Under the pieces are notes generated by a model. It saw nothing but the letters and a program-made list of their open reading frames with translations, ran no database searches and had not been told where the DNA came from. A program made the position numbers and the translations under genes. Shown one piece after another: positions 27,535 through 37,014 of a stretch of DNA of 44,412 nt; within the stretch, counting starts at the first letter, position 1; each line of letters starts with the position of its first letter. The DNA lies in the IMG/VR virus record IMGVR_UViG_3300021963_000225, positions 1 through 44,412 of that record; one strand, 5' to 3'. Origin of the DNA: a virus.

Positions 27535-30500
27535 GGGAGCTCGTCGGCCGGTGGGGTGAAGTTGCTGGTGTAACGGGCGACGCCTTTGGTGATGCGAAGG
27601 TCGTCGACGTACAACCACGTTGGGCCGACGAGCGTTGTGTCATTGGGGTAGTCGCGGCATCCGCCAATCGTGAGCTTGGGCTGGGCCTCCACGGAGATGA
27701 TGGCGTTGTTGCCAATGTTGTGGGTGGTGGCGGAGGATATTTGACCTGTTTGAGCTACGCCGTTCACAAATAGGCGCCCATCTGTGCCGCTGCGTGTCCA
27801 CGCAATGTGGTGCCATGTGTTTTCGGCAAAGCCGGAAAAGTCGCAGTATTCAGCTCCTTGTTGGACCGCACCAGATGCCGAGTATGTCCAGGCCACAGCG
27901 AGTAGTGGTTCATAGATGGCGTAACTTCCCTCGATAAAGTACAGTTGCCATGCGCCTTCAAATGTGGAGCCGCAGGATAGTAGTGTTGGGAAGTTATCGG
28001 TGTCCGTGCCTCGCATGTTGCCGGCAGGAATGTAGACCCAAAGTTCAACTGTGAAGTTCGACAGTCCGAAGACAAAGTCGCTGCCGTCGTTGATCTGCAG
28101 GGCGGCTGTGCCGTTGGAGGGGTAGAAGTAGGCGGCGGCTGAACCATACTTCTTTGGAGTTGTTGTTCTGACGTTGTTGAGTACGTTGATCGAGCGCTGG
28201 TAGGCGCTCTCGTCAATAAAAGTCTGGCCCCAGTCCTGCCCGTTCATACGGAGCAGGGCCTGGACGTACTCGTACTCGGGGTCAATGCCGGCGCGTACAC
28301 CAACGCGAACACCGGGGCGGACAATCTGGACCGGGCCGCGTAGTCCCGTGGCTTCACCGCCCAGCGCAATGCCGGGCAGGGCGGTTTGGATCACGGCGAT
28401 GGAGCCGGTGGCGGCTACGCCGAGCGCACCGCCCCCCTCCGCAAACACCTGCGTGTCTGGGCTCATAAAGACACCGAGGCGCAGGCGCGGGGTTGCGGTG
28501 ACTTCGACCGGCGCCAAGGAGTAGGGCACGACCTGCGCCGTGAGGCCCAGGCGTAGGCCGGTGGCGACATACACCAGTTCGCTGTAGGGCGGGATTGGGG
28601 CGTCGGGGTCGATCTCGCCGCTATTGGTGGGTTCGGGGGCGGGCGGGAACTCCGTGACGCCAGGGGCGACGGGAACCCATGGCGTGCCGGTGCCGCCCAC
28701 AACGCCCATCAGCAGACCGTCTGTGCTGCAGGCGACGCCATCGCTGCTGAACGCCCAGTTGGTGCCGTTGGCGCGGTACTGCACCACGATGCCGTTGGCG
28801 GTGAGGTACAGGGGGCTGTAGGGCTGGGCCGGCATCTTGCCGGGCGGCAGTTGCATGTTCAGGCCGTAGCGGCGGCCGTAGATCAGGCGCAGTTGCGTGC
28901 GGCCGTATTCACGCGCGAACGACGAGCCCTGGCCGTTGATCACCTCGCCGTTGACGCCGTACACGTCGTCGGGGCTCAGCGGGAGGCTGGTGTCCAGCAC
29001 GTTGATGCTGCCGTTGCCTGACACCACCACCTCGAACTGCTCGGCGTTCTCGATGCGGCCCTGCTGGTCGGCGTTGGTGGTGGCCTCGCTGTCGCCAGTG
29101 GCGGTCGCCTCGGTCTTGGTGGCGCTGGAGAGCTGTTGTTTGGTGGGGCGGCGCGGTGGGTTGAGGAGCTGGCGGTTGCGGGTGACCTCCACCTGCATGT
29201 CCTCCAGCTTCATCTCCATCATCAGCGCTTGGATCTTGCTTTGCGTGCCCTCAAGCGTGCGGAATGCGCCGTTCTTCTTGAAGGTGGCGATGGCTTGTTG
29301 GCCGCTTTGCGTGATGGCGTTGTTTACCCAAGTCTCAACCTTGACGCGCTGCCCCAGGGGATCGGCATAGGGGTTCTCTATGGGCTCTGCCACATAGGCT
29401 TGATTTTCAGAAACTCGTAGCTGCCCTGTGGCGTAGACATTTCTGACGCTGGTGATGACGCGCTGCACCAATACGTCAAAAGCGTTGATGGGCAGTTGAT
29501 CAATCGTTGTTCTGCCTTCGCTCAGGCCGTAGTAGATGTATTGGATGTCTAGGCGGCCGATAAAGGCGAAGTAGGGCTCGTAGGTCTCGACAATGGTTTT
29601 GACAACGTTGCCCTCTTCGTCGTACTCAAATGTTTCGACGGTGCGGTTGTAGCCGTCTAGAGTCAGCGGGGGTTGGCGGTTTTGTCCGTAGCCCAGGGGA
29701 ATCTGGCCAGTGGGGAAGATTGCGCCGGGGAGGTAGTACACCTGCAGCGTGCTCAGTACCTCCGAGCAGTAGTTGCCGTTGGCTTCGGCAAGGATCCGCT
29801 TGGTGCGGGTCTCGCGCTTGATCACGCTGTTGCTGAGATCAGAACCGGTGCTAACAAGCTCCCACTGGCAGGTCTCGTTGTTAAAGCTGCGGCGAGTGTT
29901 GCCGTCGCCGTATGTCGTGATCGTCTCGGACCACGGGATGTAGCGGGTGCGTGCTCTTTCTTCAGCGCCGGTAAACGGGTGCTTGTAATAGATCGAGATT
30001 TCGGCGGGTTGGCCGATGGTTTGCACCCGCTCCCAGTTGTCGTACACCGGAGCGGGGTCCGCTTCGGGGTCGCCCTCGGCGCCGGGGTCTTCTGGGTCAA
30101 CCGTGCCCTCTTCAATCGGCTTGAGGCGCAGTGAGTTGAAGCGAACCACGACGCGGCCGGGGATCAGCTCGCCCAAGCCGATGGGGGCGATGTCGATCAC
30201 GCTGTCGCCGTCGAGCAGGGGGCCGGTGCCTCCGCCAGCACCCAAGCTGCGCGTCTGCAGCAAGCCCGCGGAGGTCATGAAGCCCACCAGGCTTTCGGTC
30301 TCAAGCAGTTGGCTGATGACGTTGACGTAGCCCGAGCTGTAGTTGAACTCGTCGACGAAGTAACGGGCGCTGAGAGGTGCGGAGCCGGCGATGCCGAGGC
30401 GGGTGCAGCACTCCTGGAAAACTGCGGAGGCGTTGAAAAAGCTGGGGATTGCTGGTTGGCCAGGAACGCCGGGGATGCCGGGGTACTGCGGGATTTCGGC

Positions 30501-30878
30501 GTTTGGGTATTTGCAGCTCAACTCCTCCGGCGTGCGAATCGCCAGCTTCTCCTCGGGATCCTCTGTTTCGGCGTCCTCAGGCAGGGGCTTGGCATCGCGC
30601 AGGTAGGTGAGCGTGCAGCCGAGCGCGACTTGGGTGGTGTTGCGGAACGGGTCGGCGAAGCTGCTCAACACCCGCAGCTGGCGCGGGATTTGCGTCGTGA
30701 CGCCGTCGCGCTCGTAGCTGAACGTCACCACCGTGCCCATCGCTGGGGTCAGCAGGCCCTTGAGCGTGCAGTCGCCGCTGATGAAGACCAGGCCGCCCTG
30801 GATGTAGCCGTCGCTGATGCTGCCCTCGATCAACTCGCCAAGGGAGCAGGTGACGTTGGCGCGAATGTCGATGGTCAT
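27525..30878 (-). CDS. Tail-tip/host-specificity protein with C-terminal LamG domain
   Basis: A 1117-residue protein, coupled to the upstream gene. The N-terminal 500 residues look like a tail-hub protein (IRANVTCSLGELIEGSISDG, LTYLRDAKPLPED, FFNASAVFQECCTRLGIAGS). The middle has Gly/Val-rich repeats (LRLGL, LRLGV, GALGV, VRVGV). The last about 230 residues form a laminin-G/concanavalin-like domain (NFTVELWVYIP, WHHIAWTRSGTDGRLFVNGV, YVDDLRITKGVARYTSNFTP), probably binding host surface glycans. GC drops in the LamG part and around 29380-29960, consistent with mosaic exchange. Confidence 0.7.
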   Translation of the reverse strand: MTIDIRANVTCSLGELIEGSISDGYIQGGLVFISGDCTLKGLLTPAMGTVVTFSYERDGVTTQIPRQLRVLSSFADPFRNTTQVALGCTLTYLRDAKPLPEDAETEDPEEKLAIRTPEELSCKYPNAEIPQYPGIPGVPGQPAIPSFFNASAVFQECCTRLGIAGSAPLSARYFVDEFNYSSGYVNVISQLLETESLVGFMTSAGLLQTRSLGAGGGTGPLLDGDSVIDIAPIGLGELIPGRVVVRFNSLRLKPIEEGTVDPEDPGAEGDPEADPAPVYDNWERVQTIGQPAEISIYYKHPFTGAEERARTRYIPWSETITTYGDGNTRRSFNNETCQWELVSTGSDLSNSVIKRETRTKRILAEANGNYCSEVLSTLQVYYLPGAIFPTGQIPLGYGQNRQPPLTLDGYNRTVETFEYDEEGNVVKTIVETYEPYFAFIGRLDIQYIYYGLSEGRTTIDQLPINAFDVLVQRVITSVRNVYATGQLRVSENQAYVAEPIENPYADPLGQRVKVETWVNNAITQSGQQAIATFKKNGAFRTLEGTQSKIQALMMEMKLEDMQVEVTRNRQLLNPPRRPTKQQLSSATKTEATATGDSEATTNADQQGRIENAEQFEVVVSGNGSINVLDTSLPLSPDDVYGVNGEVINGQGSSFAREYGRTQLRLIYGRRYGLNMQLPPGKMPAQPYSPLYLTANGIVVQYRANGTNWAFSSDGVACSTDGLLMGVVGGTGTPWVPVAPGVTEFPPAPEPTNSGEIDPDAPIPPYSELVYVATGLRLGLTAQVVPYSLAPVEVTATPRLRLGVFMSPDTQVFAEGGGALGVAATGSIAVIQTALPGIALGGEATGLRGPVQIVRPGVRVGVRAGIDPEYEYVQALLRMNGQDWGQTFIDESAYQRSINVLNNVRTTTPKKYGSAAAYFYPSNGTAALQINDGSDFVFGLSNFTVELWVYIPAGNMRGTDTDNFPTLLSCGSTFEGAWQLYFIEGSYAIYEPLLAVAWTYSASGAVQQGAEYCDFSGFAENTWHHIAWTRSGTDGRLFVNGVAQTGQISSATTHNIGNNAIISVEAQPKLTIGGCRDYPNDTTLVGPTWLYVDDLRITKGVARYTSNFTPPADELPAS

Positions 30879-31618
30879 CAGCGGGCTTGGGCGAGGGTGA
30901 TCGACACCGTGTAGATGTCGCTGCGGATGCCGTTCACAATCACGGCCTCAGCACTGGCGCTCGGGGCGCCGATGGGGAACCACTCCCCAGCAGTGGGCGT
31001 TGTCTGAACTTCGTCCTCGTACCAGTTCTGGATGTCGGTCCAGCCGGTGGCGTTGGTGTCGCCCTCGATCTGGCGCAGGCGCGTGGCGGTCTGGGGGCCG
31101 GTGATGTAAGTCGCGCCACCCGCTGTCAACGCCAAGTTCGGGGTGTCTTGGTACGTCTCGGGTGGGCGCAACAGCTGGAGCGTGGTGTTGCCCACCGTCC
31201 AAGTGCCGTAGTAGTAGCGCTGCTTGTCCAGCACACCGGCTTTCTGGGCGACTTGCAGGGCTTGGGCGGCGTCCACCAGCTCGACGCTGGCTTCGATATA
31301 AGCGCCGACTTGGGTGCTGCTGGGGGCGGCGATGAACCAGCAGGGCACCGCGCTCCAAGTCACGCCGTTGGCACTGGCGGTCAGGTTGATTGTGGTGCCC
31401 ACGCTGTTGGCAATCACGCTGTCCGGGTCGCCGATGCGGGCGTCGCGCCATGTGTTGTAGGTGCTCAGCAAATTGCCCCACTGGGTGGGTGTGAGCAGGC
31501 CGCTGATCAGCCATTTGCGGGCGGTCAGGCCCTGGCGCGTGTTCGTCTCCTCGTAGCCAAAGGGCTGCGCGGTCAGCGTCTTGCCGCTGTAGGTGTAGCT
31601 GCCGATGGTGATCGTCAT
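30878..31618 (-). CDS. Distal tail-like protein, 246 aa
   Basis: Immediately follows the tape measure gene (4-base overlap). It opens MTITIGSYTYSGKTLTAQPF and contains GLTARKWLISGLLTPTQWGN and WSAVPCWFIAAPSSTQVGAY, a beta-rich pattern expected of distal tail or tail-adaptor proteins that join the tube to the tip. Its position between tape measure and hub supports this. No specific family is recognised. Confidence 0.6.
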   Translation of the reverse strand: MTITIGSYTYSGKTLTAQPFGYEETNTRQGLTARKWLISGLLTPTQWGNLLSTYNTWRDARIGDPDSVIANSVGTTINLTASANGVTWSAVPCWFIAAPSSTQVGAYIEASVELVDAAQALQVAQKAGVLDKQRYYYGTWTVGNTTLQLLRPPETYQDTPNLALTAGGATYITGPQTATRLRQIEGDTNATGWTDIQNWYEDEVQTTPTAGEWFPIGAPSASAEAVIVNGIRSDIYTVSITLAQAR

Positions 31619-34600
31619 GAGCGTGAGTTGACGGCGCCAACAACGTCGCCGCTGGCGCTGCCGCCGGGGACGTTGACGTTCACGGTCCAGTTCTTCTCGG
31701 CCAAGCTGCTCATGGAATTGCGCAGTTCAACGTTGATCTCGTAGAGCTTGCTGTTGATGGTGACGAGGTCGTTCTGTGCCTTCACCAGCTGCTGATTCAG
31801 ATCGTCGATGCCTTGGGCGCCGCGGATTTCTTGACGGATGGATTCGATGAACTGGACCATCTGGGCGTTCTGCTCGGCCAGCGTTCCGCTGAACTCTCGG
31901 CGGTTGACAGCGTTGGCAACAGCCGGGTCGGCGTTGGGGCCAAGGCTGTTGATGAACTCCTGCTTTGCGGCGCGGGTTGCGGCCTGTAGTTCGGCATTGA
32001 CTTGTGCCTGGCGGTTGGTGGCAGCCTGGCCCGGCAGGAAGGCGTTGAGGCCCTGATCCCCGCCAACAAGCGACTGCTGCGCCAACACCGCGTCCTGCAG
32101 GGATTCGCTGATGCTCTTGACCGACTTCTCCGCAGCTTCGGCGGCTTCGATCAGGTCTGCCCGAGCCTTAGCCGCGGCTAGCTCTGTTTGCTTGGCTGCC
32201 TCACGAGCTGCGTTCTGTAGGCCCACATCACCGGGGCGGACACGCAGTTCTGCTTGGGCGTTCTGCTCTAACCGCCTTGCTGCTTTGAACTGGTTAAACG
32301 CCTCTAACGCGCCGATGCCAGCAGGGCCCAAGCGGCCGGTGGCGCGGGTGTTCTGGACATTGATCTGGTCCTGTAGGTCCGCCAGGCGGTTAAGGGACGT
32401 GATCTGCTGGGCGAAGTTCTGGCGCTGAAGCTCGCCTATGCGCTGCTCACCTTCAATGCGGGCTTTGTTGTAGGCGTTGGCAGCGGCGAGGGCGCGGTCC
32501 TCAAGGACTTTGCGGTTGGCAGGATCCGTGAACTTATTCCTGCTCTTGGCGTCCTCCGCTTGGTCCGCGATGCGCTTGGCTTCCGCAATCTTCAACTCCT
32601 CCTCGCGGATCTGGCGCTGGGTGCCATACAGCCCCACCAGCTCCTTGGCGTTCTTGAGGTCGCGGGCGGAGGATTCGGCGGCGGCCTTGGCCTGTTCGCG
32701 GATCGCTTGGCGCTCGGCTTGGGCGCGTTCGCGAATCGCATCACCCCGCGGACCTTGGCGCTGTTCCGGCGTGAGCGCCAATAGATCAAGCCTTTCCTTC
32801 TTGTAAGAGCTGGTGAGCTTGATTGCGTCTACTAGAGTCTTGTTGCCTTGGGCATCAGCAGCAGTAAGTTGAAGCCCCAAACGCAGTAGGTCCGTGCGGA
32901 GCGTCTTTGCGGCGTCCAGCGCTTGAAGCTGTTTCTGTTGCTCCTTGGTGATGATCCCTTCCGCTGCCGCCTGATCCAGCACCCGCTTGGCGGCTTTTTC
33001 ATCGGCAGCGCCCAAGGTGATGTTCTTGCCGGTGCGAATCGAATCCTTGAGGATGCGGTCACGTTCTGTGATCTGACGACGCACCAAGTCAGCAGCGACA
33101 CCACGCCCCCGCTCCTTGCTGATTTGATCAACTTGGGTTTTGAAAGAACCGAAGCTGATGCCAGTCGGTTGACCGTTCTTGTCGGCACCCCCAGGAGCAC
33201 CGCCTAGCGCCCGGTTCAACAGAGCGAGGAACGCCGCAGCTGGGCCAGAAACAAACTGCGCCAGCCGGGTGGTGAGGTTGGCCCAAGTGCGGTTCAGAAC
33301 GTCTGTCTGGGTGGCCAACTGCTGTGCAGAGTCCAGCGATCCAAACTTCTGCGCCAGGTCTTTTTGGATCAAAGCTGCCGCTTCTGCCTCACGACCGGTG
33401 TCAATCAGCGCTCCGATCTGACTTTCCAGCGCTTTGGTGGAGATCAGCGCAGCCTCGCTGAGTTTGCTAAACGAGGCGACAGGGCTAGAGAGCGCCTGTC
33501 CAAGAGCAGTGACATTCGCAAGGGCGGTGTCAAATGCCGTGCCGACAGCAGTACCAACGAGGCTGAGGCCGAAGCCGAACTGACCGCCCTTTAATCCACC
33601 AAGAGCACCACCAGCGCCACCACCGAGGCTGGCGCCGATGCCTTGGCCGAACAGCAGCGGGAACGCACCACCAATAACCGCGTTGCTGACTGCCTCGGAA
33701 CGACGACGGTTGCGGTCTTTCGTCTCCGCAGCACGGCGCTTGTTCTGTACCGCCAGCAGATCCTGCTCTTGGCGGGCACGCTGGCGCTCTGGGGAGTTTT
33801 GGACTGCCGCCTCGTTGCGGGCTCTCGCGTCCTTAGAGCGCTGAGCTTCTACGGCGCGAATCTGGTTCTGCAGGGTCAGCTGGTCTTCCAGTAGCTCCCG
33901 CTGAACCTGCGAACCAAGTGTCTGCTCGCGGGTGGTGTCAACCAGCGTTTTCAGACTGGAGTTGACAACCGCAAAAATGCCAGGCAGCACGTTGCTCGCT
34001 TGACCAGCACGCAGCAACTCCTGCGTGAAGTTGCGGGCGCTTTGGAGGCCCTGGTCGATGCCGGCAAAGTCCGAGCGGCCGTCCAGGCGTTGGATGCCGC
34101 GGCCCCGGGCGTCCAGCATCTCGCTGCTCGGCAGCGCCAGCTGGCTGCTGGGCCGGGCGGCATCGCGCAGGCGCTGGGCAATCGACAGCCGCTCCTGCTC
34201 ACTCAGCAGCAGCTGTTGCTCTTGGTAGAACTGGCGCTGCTTCTCCTCGCGGATGCGCTTGTTGATGTCGAGCAGCTCGCGGGTGGCTGCGATGTTCTCT
34301 TCGCTGCCAACCGGGTTGGCCTGAACGCGCTGGGTGGCGTCGGCGCGGGCGCCCTCTAGGTCGCGCAGCGCCACAATGCCGGAGCTGGCTTGGCTGACGC
34401 GCGACAACGCCTCCAGCAACAGCTGGGTGTCCGCCGTCATGCCCTTCAGCGCTTCGCGGGCGCCGTCGATGCCGGGCTTGAAGCTCTTGGCGATCAGGTC
34501 TTGGAACCCGGCAAAGGTGAACGCCAAGGCGCCGCCAACTGCTGCGGCCTCAGGGCCGAGGGCACCTAAGGCGTCGGTGACCGCTTGCAGCGGGCCAGCC

Positions 34601-35583
34601 AGGGTGACGAGGTCGCCCTGCGCTTGCAAAATGCCCGATGCCCATTGCTGGATTGCCTGGGCGCCGTTGCTAAATACGTCGTCCAGACCGCCCAGTCCCT
34701 TGAGGGGGCCGGGGAGCGACGCCAGCGCGTCACGGGCTTCGTTCAAGATGCGGGTGACGGCCTCGGCGCTCGTGCCGATGCCGCCCAAGGTGTCGACGAT
34801 GCCCTTGGCCGCAAAGCCGCCGGCGCCCAGCACCGCTACGCCCTCGGTCAGACGGGCGACCTTGCCGCTGGCGGTCTCGGCTTGCTTCTGCAGGCGTTCG
34901 ATCTGGGCGCGGGCTTTCTCAAAGCCGCTGGTGGCTTCTTTCGGGAGGCCGAAGATTGGGAGCTTGACTGCTTCGCTCAGCCCTTTGGCGCTGATGCCGG
35001 CCAGGGTTTTGGCGACGCCCTCTGCGTTCTTGCGGAACTCTTGGAACTGACGGCTGGCGGCGGCAGCGGCGCTGGACTGCTCGCGCAGGTTCGCTGAAAA
35101 CGCACGGGCGTCTTGGATCAGGCGCGTGTAAGCCGCCTTGTCCAGCGCAGCGTTCAGGCGCTGCTGTTCTGCTGTGGCTTCGGCGGTGGTCTGCTTGGCA
35201 CGCTTCAGCGCAGAATCGACCGCGCCGATGCGGTCGTTCAGCTGCTGGGTGCTGCTGGAGCCCAGGCTGGTGGTGTCGCGGAGCTCCTGTAGGGCACGGG
35301 TGTATTCCGTCAGCCCGCGAATTGTGTTCTGTGGGTTGAACGACAGCGCCTCATCCAGGCTGCCGAACTTCAGCTTGTCGGTGGCCTTCTTGACGCCGTC
35401 CGTTAATGCCTTGCCCGCGCGTTCGCCGCTGGCACGGGCGCTGCGCTCGATGCCGTCAAAAGCGTTATCGCCGACGCCGCTAAGACGGCCCTCGATCAGT
35501 TGGCGGGCGGCGCGGAGACCTTGCTCTAACTGGCTGGTGTTGACCGTTAGTAGCAGTTCGGCTTGTCCTAGCTGCTCTGCCAC
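31615..35583 (-). CDS. Tail tape measure protein
   Basis: A 1322-residue protein, GTG start at 35583 with GGAGG 10 bases upstream. Long helical/coiled-coil stretches predominate (QGLRAARQLIEGRLSGVGDN, KRAKQTTAEATAEQQRLNAA), with a hydrophobic Gly/Ala-rich segment around residue 640-700 (GGAFPLLFGQGIGASLGGGA). Size, composition and location after the tail tube gene define it as the ruler for tail length (about 200 nm predicted) and a likely membrane-insertion aid during DNA entry. A GGCAACCTAG copy ends 21 bases upstream. Confidence 0.93.
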   Translation of the reverse strand: MAEQLGQAELLLTVNTSQLEQGLRAARQLIEGRLSGVGDNAFDGIERSARASGERAGKALTDGVKKATDKLKFGSLDEALSFNPQNTIRGLTEYTRALQELRDTTSLGSSSTQQLNDRIGAVDSALKRAKQTTAEATAEQQRLNAALDKAAYTRLIQDARAFSANLREQSSAAAAASRQFQEFRKNAEGVAKTLAGISAKGLSEAVKLPIFGLPKEATSGFEKARAQIERLQKQAETASGKVARLTEGVAVLGAGGFAAKGIVDTLGGIGTSAEAVTRILNEARDALASLPGPLKGLGGLDDVFSNGAQAIQQWASGILQAQGDLVTLAGPLQAVTDALGALGPEAAAVGGALAFTFAGFQDLIAKSFKPGIDGAREALKGMTADTQLLLEALSRVSQASSGIVALRDLEGARADATQRVQANPVGSEENIAATRELLDINKRIREEKQRQFYQEQQLLLSEQERLSIAQRLRDAARPSSQLALPSSEMLDARGRGIQRLDGRSDFAGIDQGLQSARNFTQELLRAGQASNVLPGIFAVVNSSLKTLVDTTREQTLGSQVQRELLEDQLTLQNQIRAVEAQRSKDARARNEAAVQNSPERQRARQEQDLLAVQNKRRAAETKDRNRRRSEAVSNAVIGGAFPLLFGQGIGASLGGGAGGALGGLKGGQFGFGLSLVGTAVGTAFDTALANVTALGQALSSPVASFSKLSEAALISTKALESQIGALIDTGREAEAAALIQKDLAQKFGSLDSAQQLATQTDVLNRTWANLTTRLAQFVSGPAAAFLALLNRALGGAPGGADKNGQPTGISFGSFKTQVDQISKERGRGVAADLVRRQITERDRILKDSIRTGKNITLGAADEKAAKRVLDQAAAEGIITKEQQKQLQALDAAKTLRTDLLRLGLQLTAADAQGNKTLVDAIKLTSSYKKERLDLLALTPEQRQGPRGDAIRERAQAERQAIREQAKAAAESSARDLKNAKELVGLYGTQRQIREEELKIAEAKRIADQAEDAKSRNKFTDPANRKVLEDRALAAANAYNKARIEGEQRIGELQRQNFAQQITSLNRLADLQDQINVQNTRATGRLGPAGIGALEAFNQFKAARRLEQNAQAELRVRPGDVGLQNAAREAAKQTELAAAKARADLIEAAEAAEKSVKSISESLQDAVLAQQSLVGGDQGLNAFLPGQAATNRQAQVNAELQAATRAAKQEFINSLGPNADPAVANAVNRREFSGTLAEQNAQMVQFIESIRQEIRGAQGIDDLNQQLVKAQNDLVTINSKLYEINVELRNSMSSLAEKNWTVNVNVPGGSASGDVVGAVNSRS

Positions 35584-35604
35584 TGGTACGACACCTCCGT
35601 GGAA

Positions 35605-35614
35605 CTAGGTTGCC
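35605..35614 (-). promoter_or_regulatory. GGCAACCTAG junction element facing the tape measure
   Basis: One difference from GGCAACTTAG, ending 21 bases before GTG 35583. Paired with an oppositely oriented relative at 35621-35630. Confidence 0.55.
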
Positions 35615-35620
35615 CCCGGC

Positions 35621-35630
35621 GGAAACCTCG
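35621..35630 (+). promoter_or_regulatory. GGAAACCTCG, plus-strand relative of the junction element
   Basis: The only plus-strand member I found. It ends 3 bases before ATG 35634 of the inverted neck cassette and lies back to back with the minus-strand copy at 35605-35614. Confidence 0.35.
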
Positions 35631-35633
35631 GGT

Positions 35634-36026
35634 ATGGCTACCTCCGCCCTGTTCGCACTCGTCAACGCCACCGTGGAGTTCCACGTAGCTGGGGCGGGGC
35701 TCGTGACGGAGCCGGAGACCGGGAATGTGTCGCCCACTGTTGAGGGGCTCACGTACAAGGCGTTTTTGAAGGCGGTCAACGTTGACCCCACCATTTACCC
35801 CGGGGTGGATGTGAACGGGGTTGTGTATGAGGGGTATGTGGTGGATCCGCAGGCGCTGGATGCGAAGGTGCAGGTGGGTAGCACCGGGACGCTCACCTTT
35901 GGGGGCGCCGCGTCTGTCGAGTGTCGGGTGATTCGGGCGCGGATGGGGTATGGCGATCAGGGGGCGCTGGGGGCGCGGTTGAGTGAAGCGCTCGGCACCA
36001 AAGTCACCCTGTTGAGCTTGGAGTAG
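35634..36026 (+). CDS. Probable neck/tail-completion protein, 130 aa (inverted)
   Basis: ATG 35634 (MATSALFALVNATVEFHVAG). A beta-rich small protein (EPETGNVSPTVEGLTYKAFL, DVNGVVYEGYVVDPQALDAK), similar in size and composition to head-closure proteins. It overlaps the next gene by one base (TAGTG). Both are on the plus strand, opposite to all surrounding virion genes, which is odd for a neck cassette. The function is inferred from position between tail tube and tape measure. Confidence 0.55.
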   Translation: MATSALFALVNATVEFHVAGAGLVTEPETGNVSPTVEGLTYKAFLKAVNVDPTIYPGVDVNGVVYEGYVVDPQALDAKVQVGSTGTLTFGGAASVECRVIRARMGYGDQGALGARLSEALGTKVTLLSLE

Positions 36027-36460
36027 TGGCGGTTCGGATTACGCAGTGGCGCGCGCCGGAAATCCTCGCGAAGGTGCCGCGGATTGTCGACGAATACGGG
36101 CCGGTGATCGGGGCGCAGCTGATGGCTGAGATCTCGAAGAAGCAGTTTGATTGGCCGGTGCCGACAGTGCGAAAGATGCAGCCGTTTGTTCCGGCCGGTC
36201 TGCGCAACATCATTGATACAGCTGAGCTGTTTAACTCGCAGACGCCCGCGCAGGTGACGAGTGCGCCGGGGGCGACGACGCTGAGGATCGCCTGGAGGGC
36301 GCCCTACTCAAAAGAAGTGCTGGAGGGGGGCTTTCTTGTGGGTACGGTGCGCAATGCCTACATCGCGCCTGAGAGGGATTGGATCACGCCGGCGCTTGAA
36401 AATCAGCCGCCACTCCAGTTCTTTAAGAGGAAGTGGCAGGAAAGTGCAGGGGCGCAGTAA
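36026..36460 (+). CDS. Probable head-tail joining protein (HK97 gp10-like), 144 aa
   Basis: GTG 36026 (VAVRITQWRAPEILAKVPRI), then IGAQLMAEISKKQFDWPVP, FVPAGLRNIIDTAELFNSQT and a C-terminal RDWITPALENQPPLQFFKRK. A helical start followed by a region about residue contacts (S/N...L..S) and WxxPAL near the end is typical of tail-completion proteins of the HK97 gp10 type. Its stop codon TAA abuts the terminator of the convergent tail tube gene. Confidence 0.55.
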   Translation: MAVRITQWRAPEILAKVPRIVDEYGPVIGAQLMAEISKKQFDWPVPTVRKMQPFVPAGLRNIIDTAELFNSQTPAQVTSAPGATTLRIAWRAPYSKEVLEGGFLVGTVRNAYIAPERDWITPALENQPPLQFFKRKWQESAGAQ

Positions 36461-36484
36461 AAAAGCCCCGCTGGTGGGCGGGGC
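36459..36484 (-). terminator. Rho-independent terminator of the tail tube gene
   Basis: Read on the minus strand: GCCCCGC stem, a 6-base loop, the complementary GCGGGGC, then TTTTTT. It lies 22 bases after the tail tube stop. A strong terminator here isolates the tail tube gene from the downstream tape measure. Confidence 0.85.
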
Positions 36485-36505
36485 GCGAGGGCGGTAGGGG
36501 CTAGA

Positions 36506-36991
36506 TCAGGCCCCGGCGACTTGGGCGGTCCAGTCGTAGGCGCCGTAACCGATCAGGTCGAAGCTCACCTTGGCGATGTTGCCGGCCTGGATGTCCTCGG
36601 AGAAGGAACCCACCTGGGCAAGACCGGCGTGGATTTCGGGGTCGTCACCGGAATCGTCGGTCACCGGGGTCTCGCGATACCACTGAACCAGGGTGCCGCT
36701 GGCGGCTTCCAAGGCGGCCTCTTTCAGGATCTTGTAACCAGCGTCGGTTACGTCCAGGTTCATCGAGCAGGGGATGGTGTACGACTGGCCCGTGATCAGG
36801 TTTGCGGCGAAACCTTGCTCCGAGTCGTAGTCGATCACCTGGGTGGAGTCCGACTGGCCCTGGATGCCGGAGTTGTCCAGGGAGAACACACGGGTCATGC
36901 CCGTGCTGGAGGTCGGGGTGGTACTAGCGGTGGTGCCGAGTTTGACCCACAGCTTGTAGCCCAGTGCGGCAAAAAAGGCACCAGTAGCCAT
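36506..36991 (-). CDS. Major tail tube protein
   Basis: A 161-residue protein from ATG 36991 (MATGAFFAALGYKLWVKLGT). It contains RVFSLDNSGIQGQSDSTQVI, SYTIPCSMNLDVTDAGYKIL and a C-terminal AKVSFDLIGYGAYDWTAQV, the pattern of siphovirus tail tube proteins with a DYDSEQGF-type segment. It is bracketed by a GGCAACTTAG element 23 bases upstream and a strong terminator downstream, suggesting a highly expressed single-gene unit, as expected for the most abundant tail protein. Confidence 0.8.
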   Translation of the reverse strand: MATGAFFAALGYKLWVKLGTTASTTPTSSTGMTRVFSLDNSGIQGQSDSTQVIDYDSEQGFAANLITGQSYTIPCSMNLDVTDAGYKILKEAALEAASGTLVQWYRETPVTDDSGDDPEIHAGLAQVGSFSEDIQAGNIAKVSFDLIGYGAYDWTAQVAGA

Positions 36992-37014
36992 TGCTATCCG
37001 TGTGGTGGATTGCC

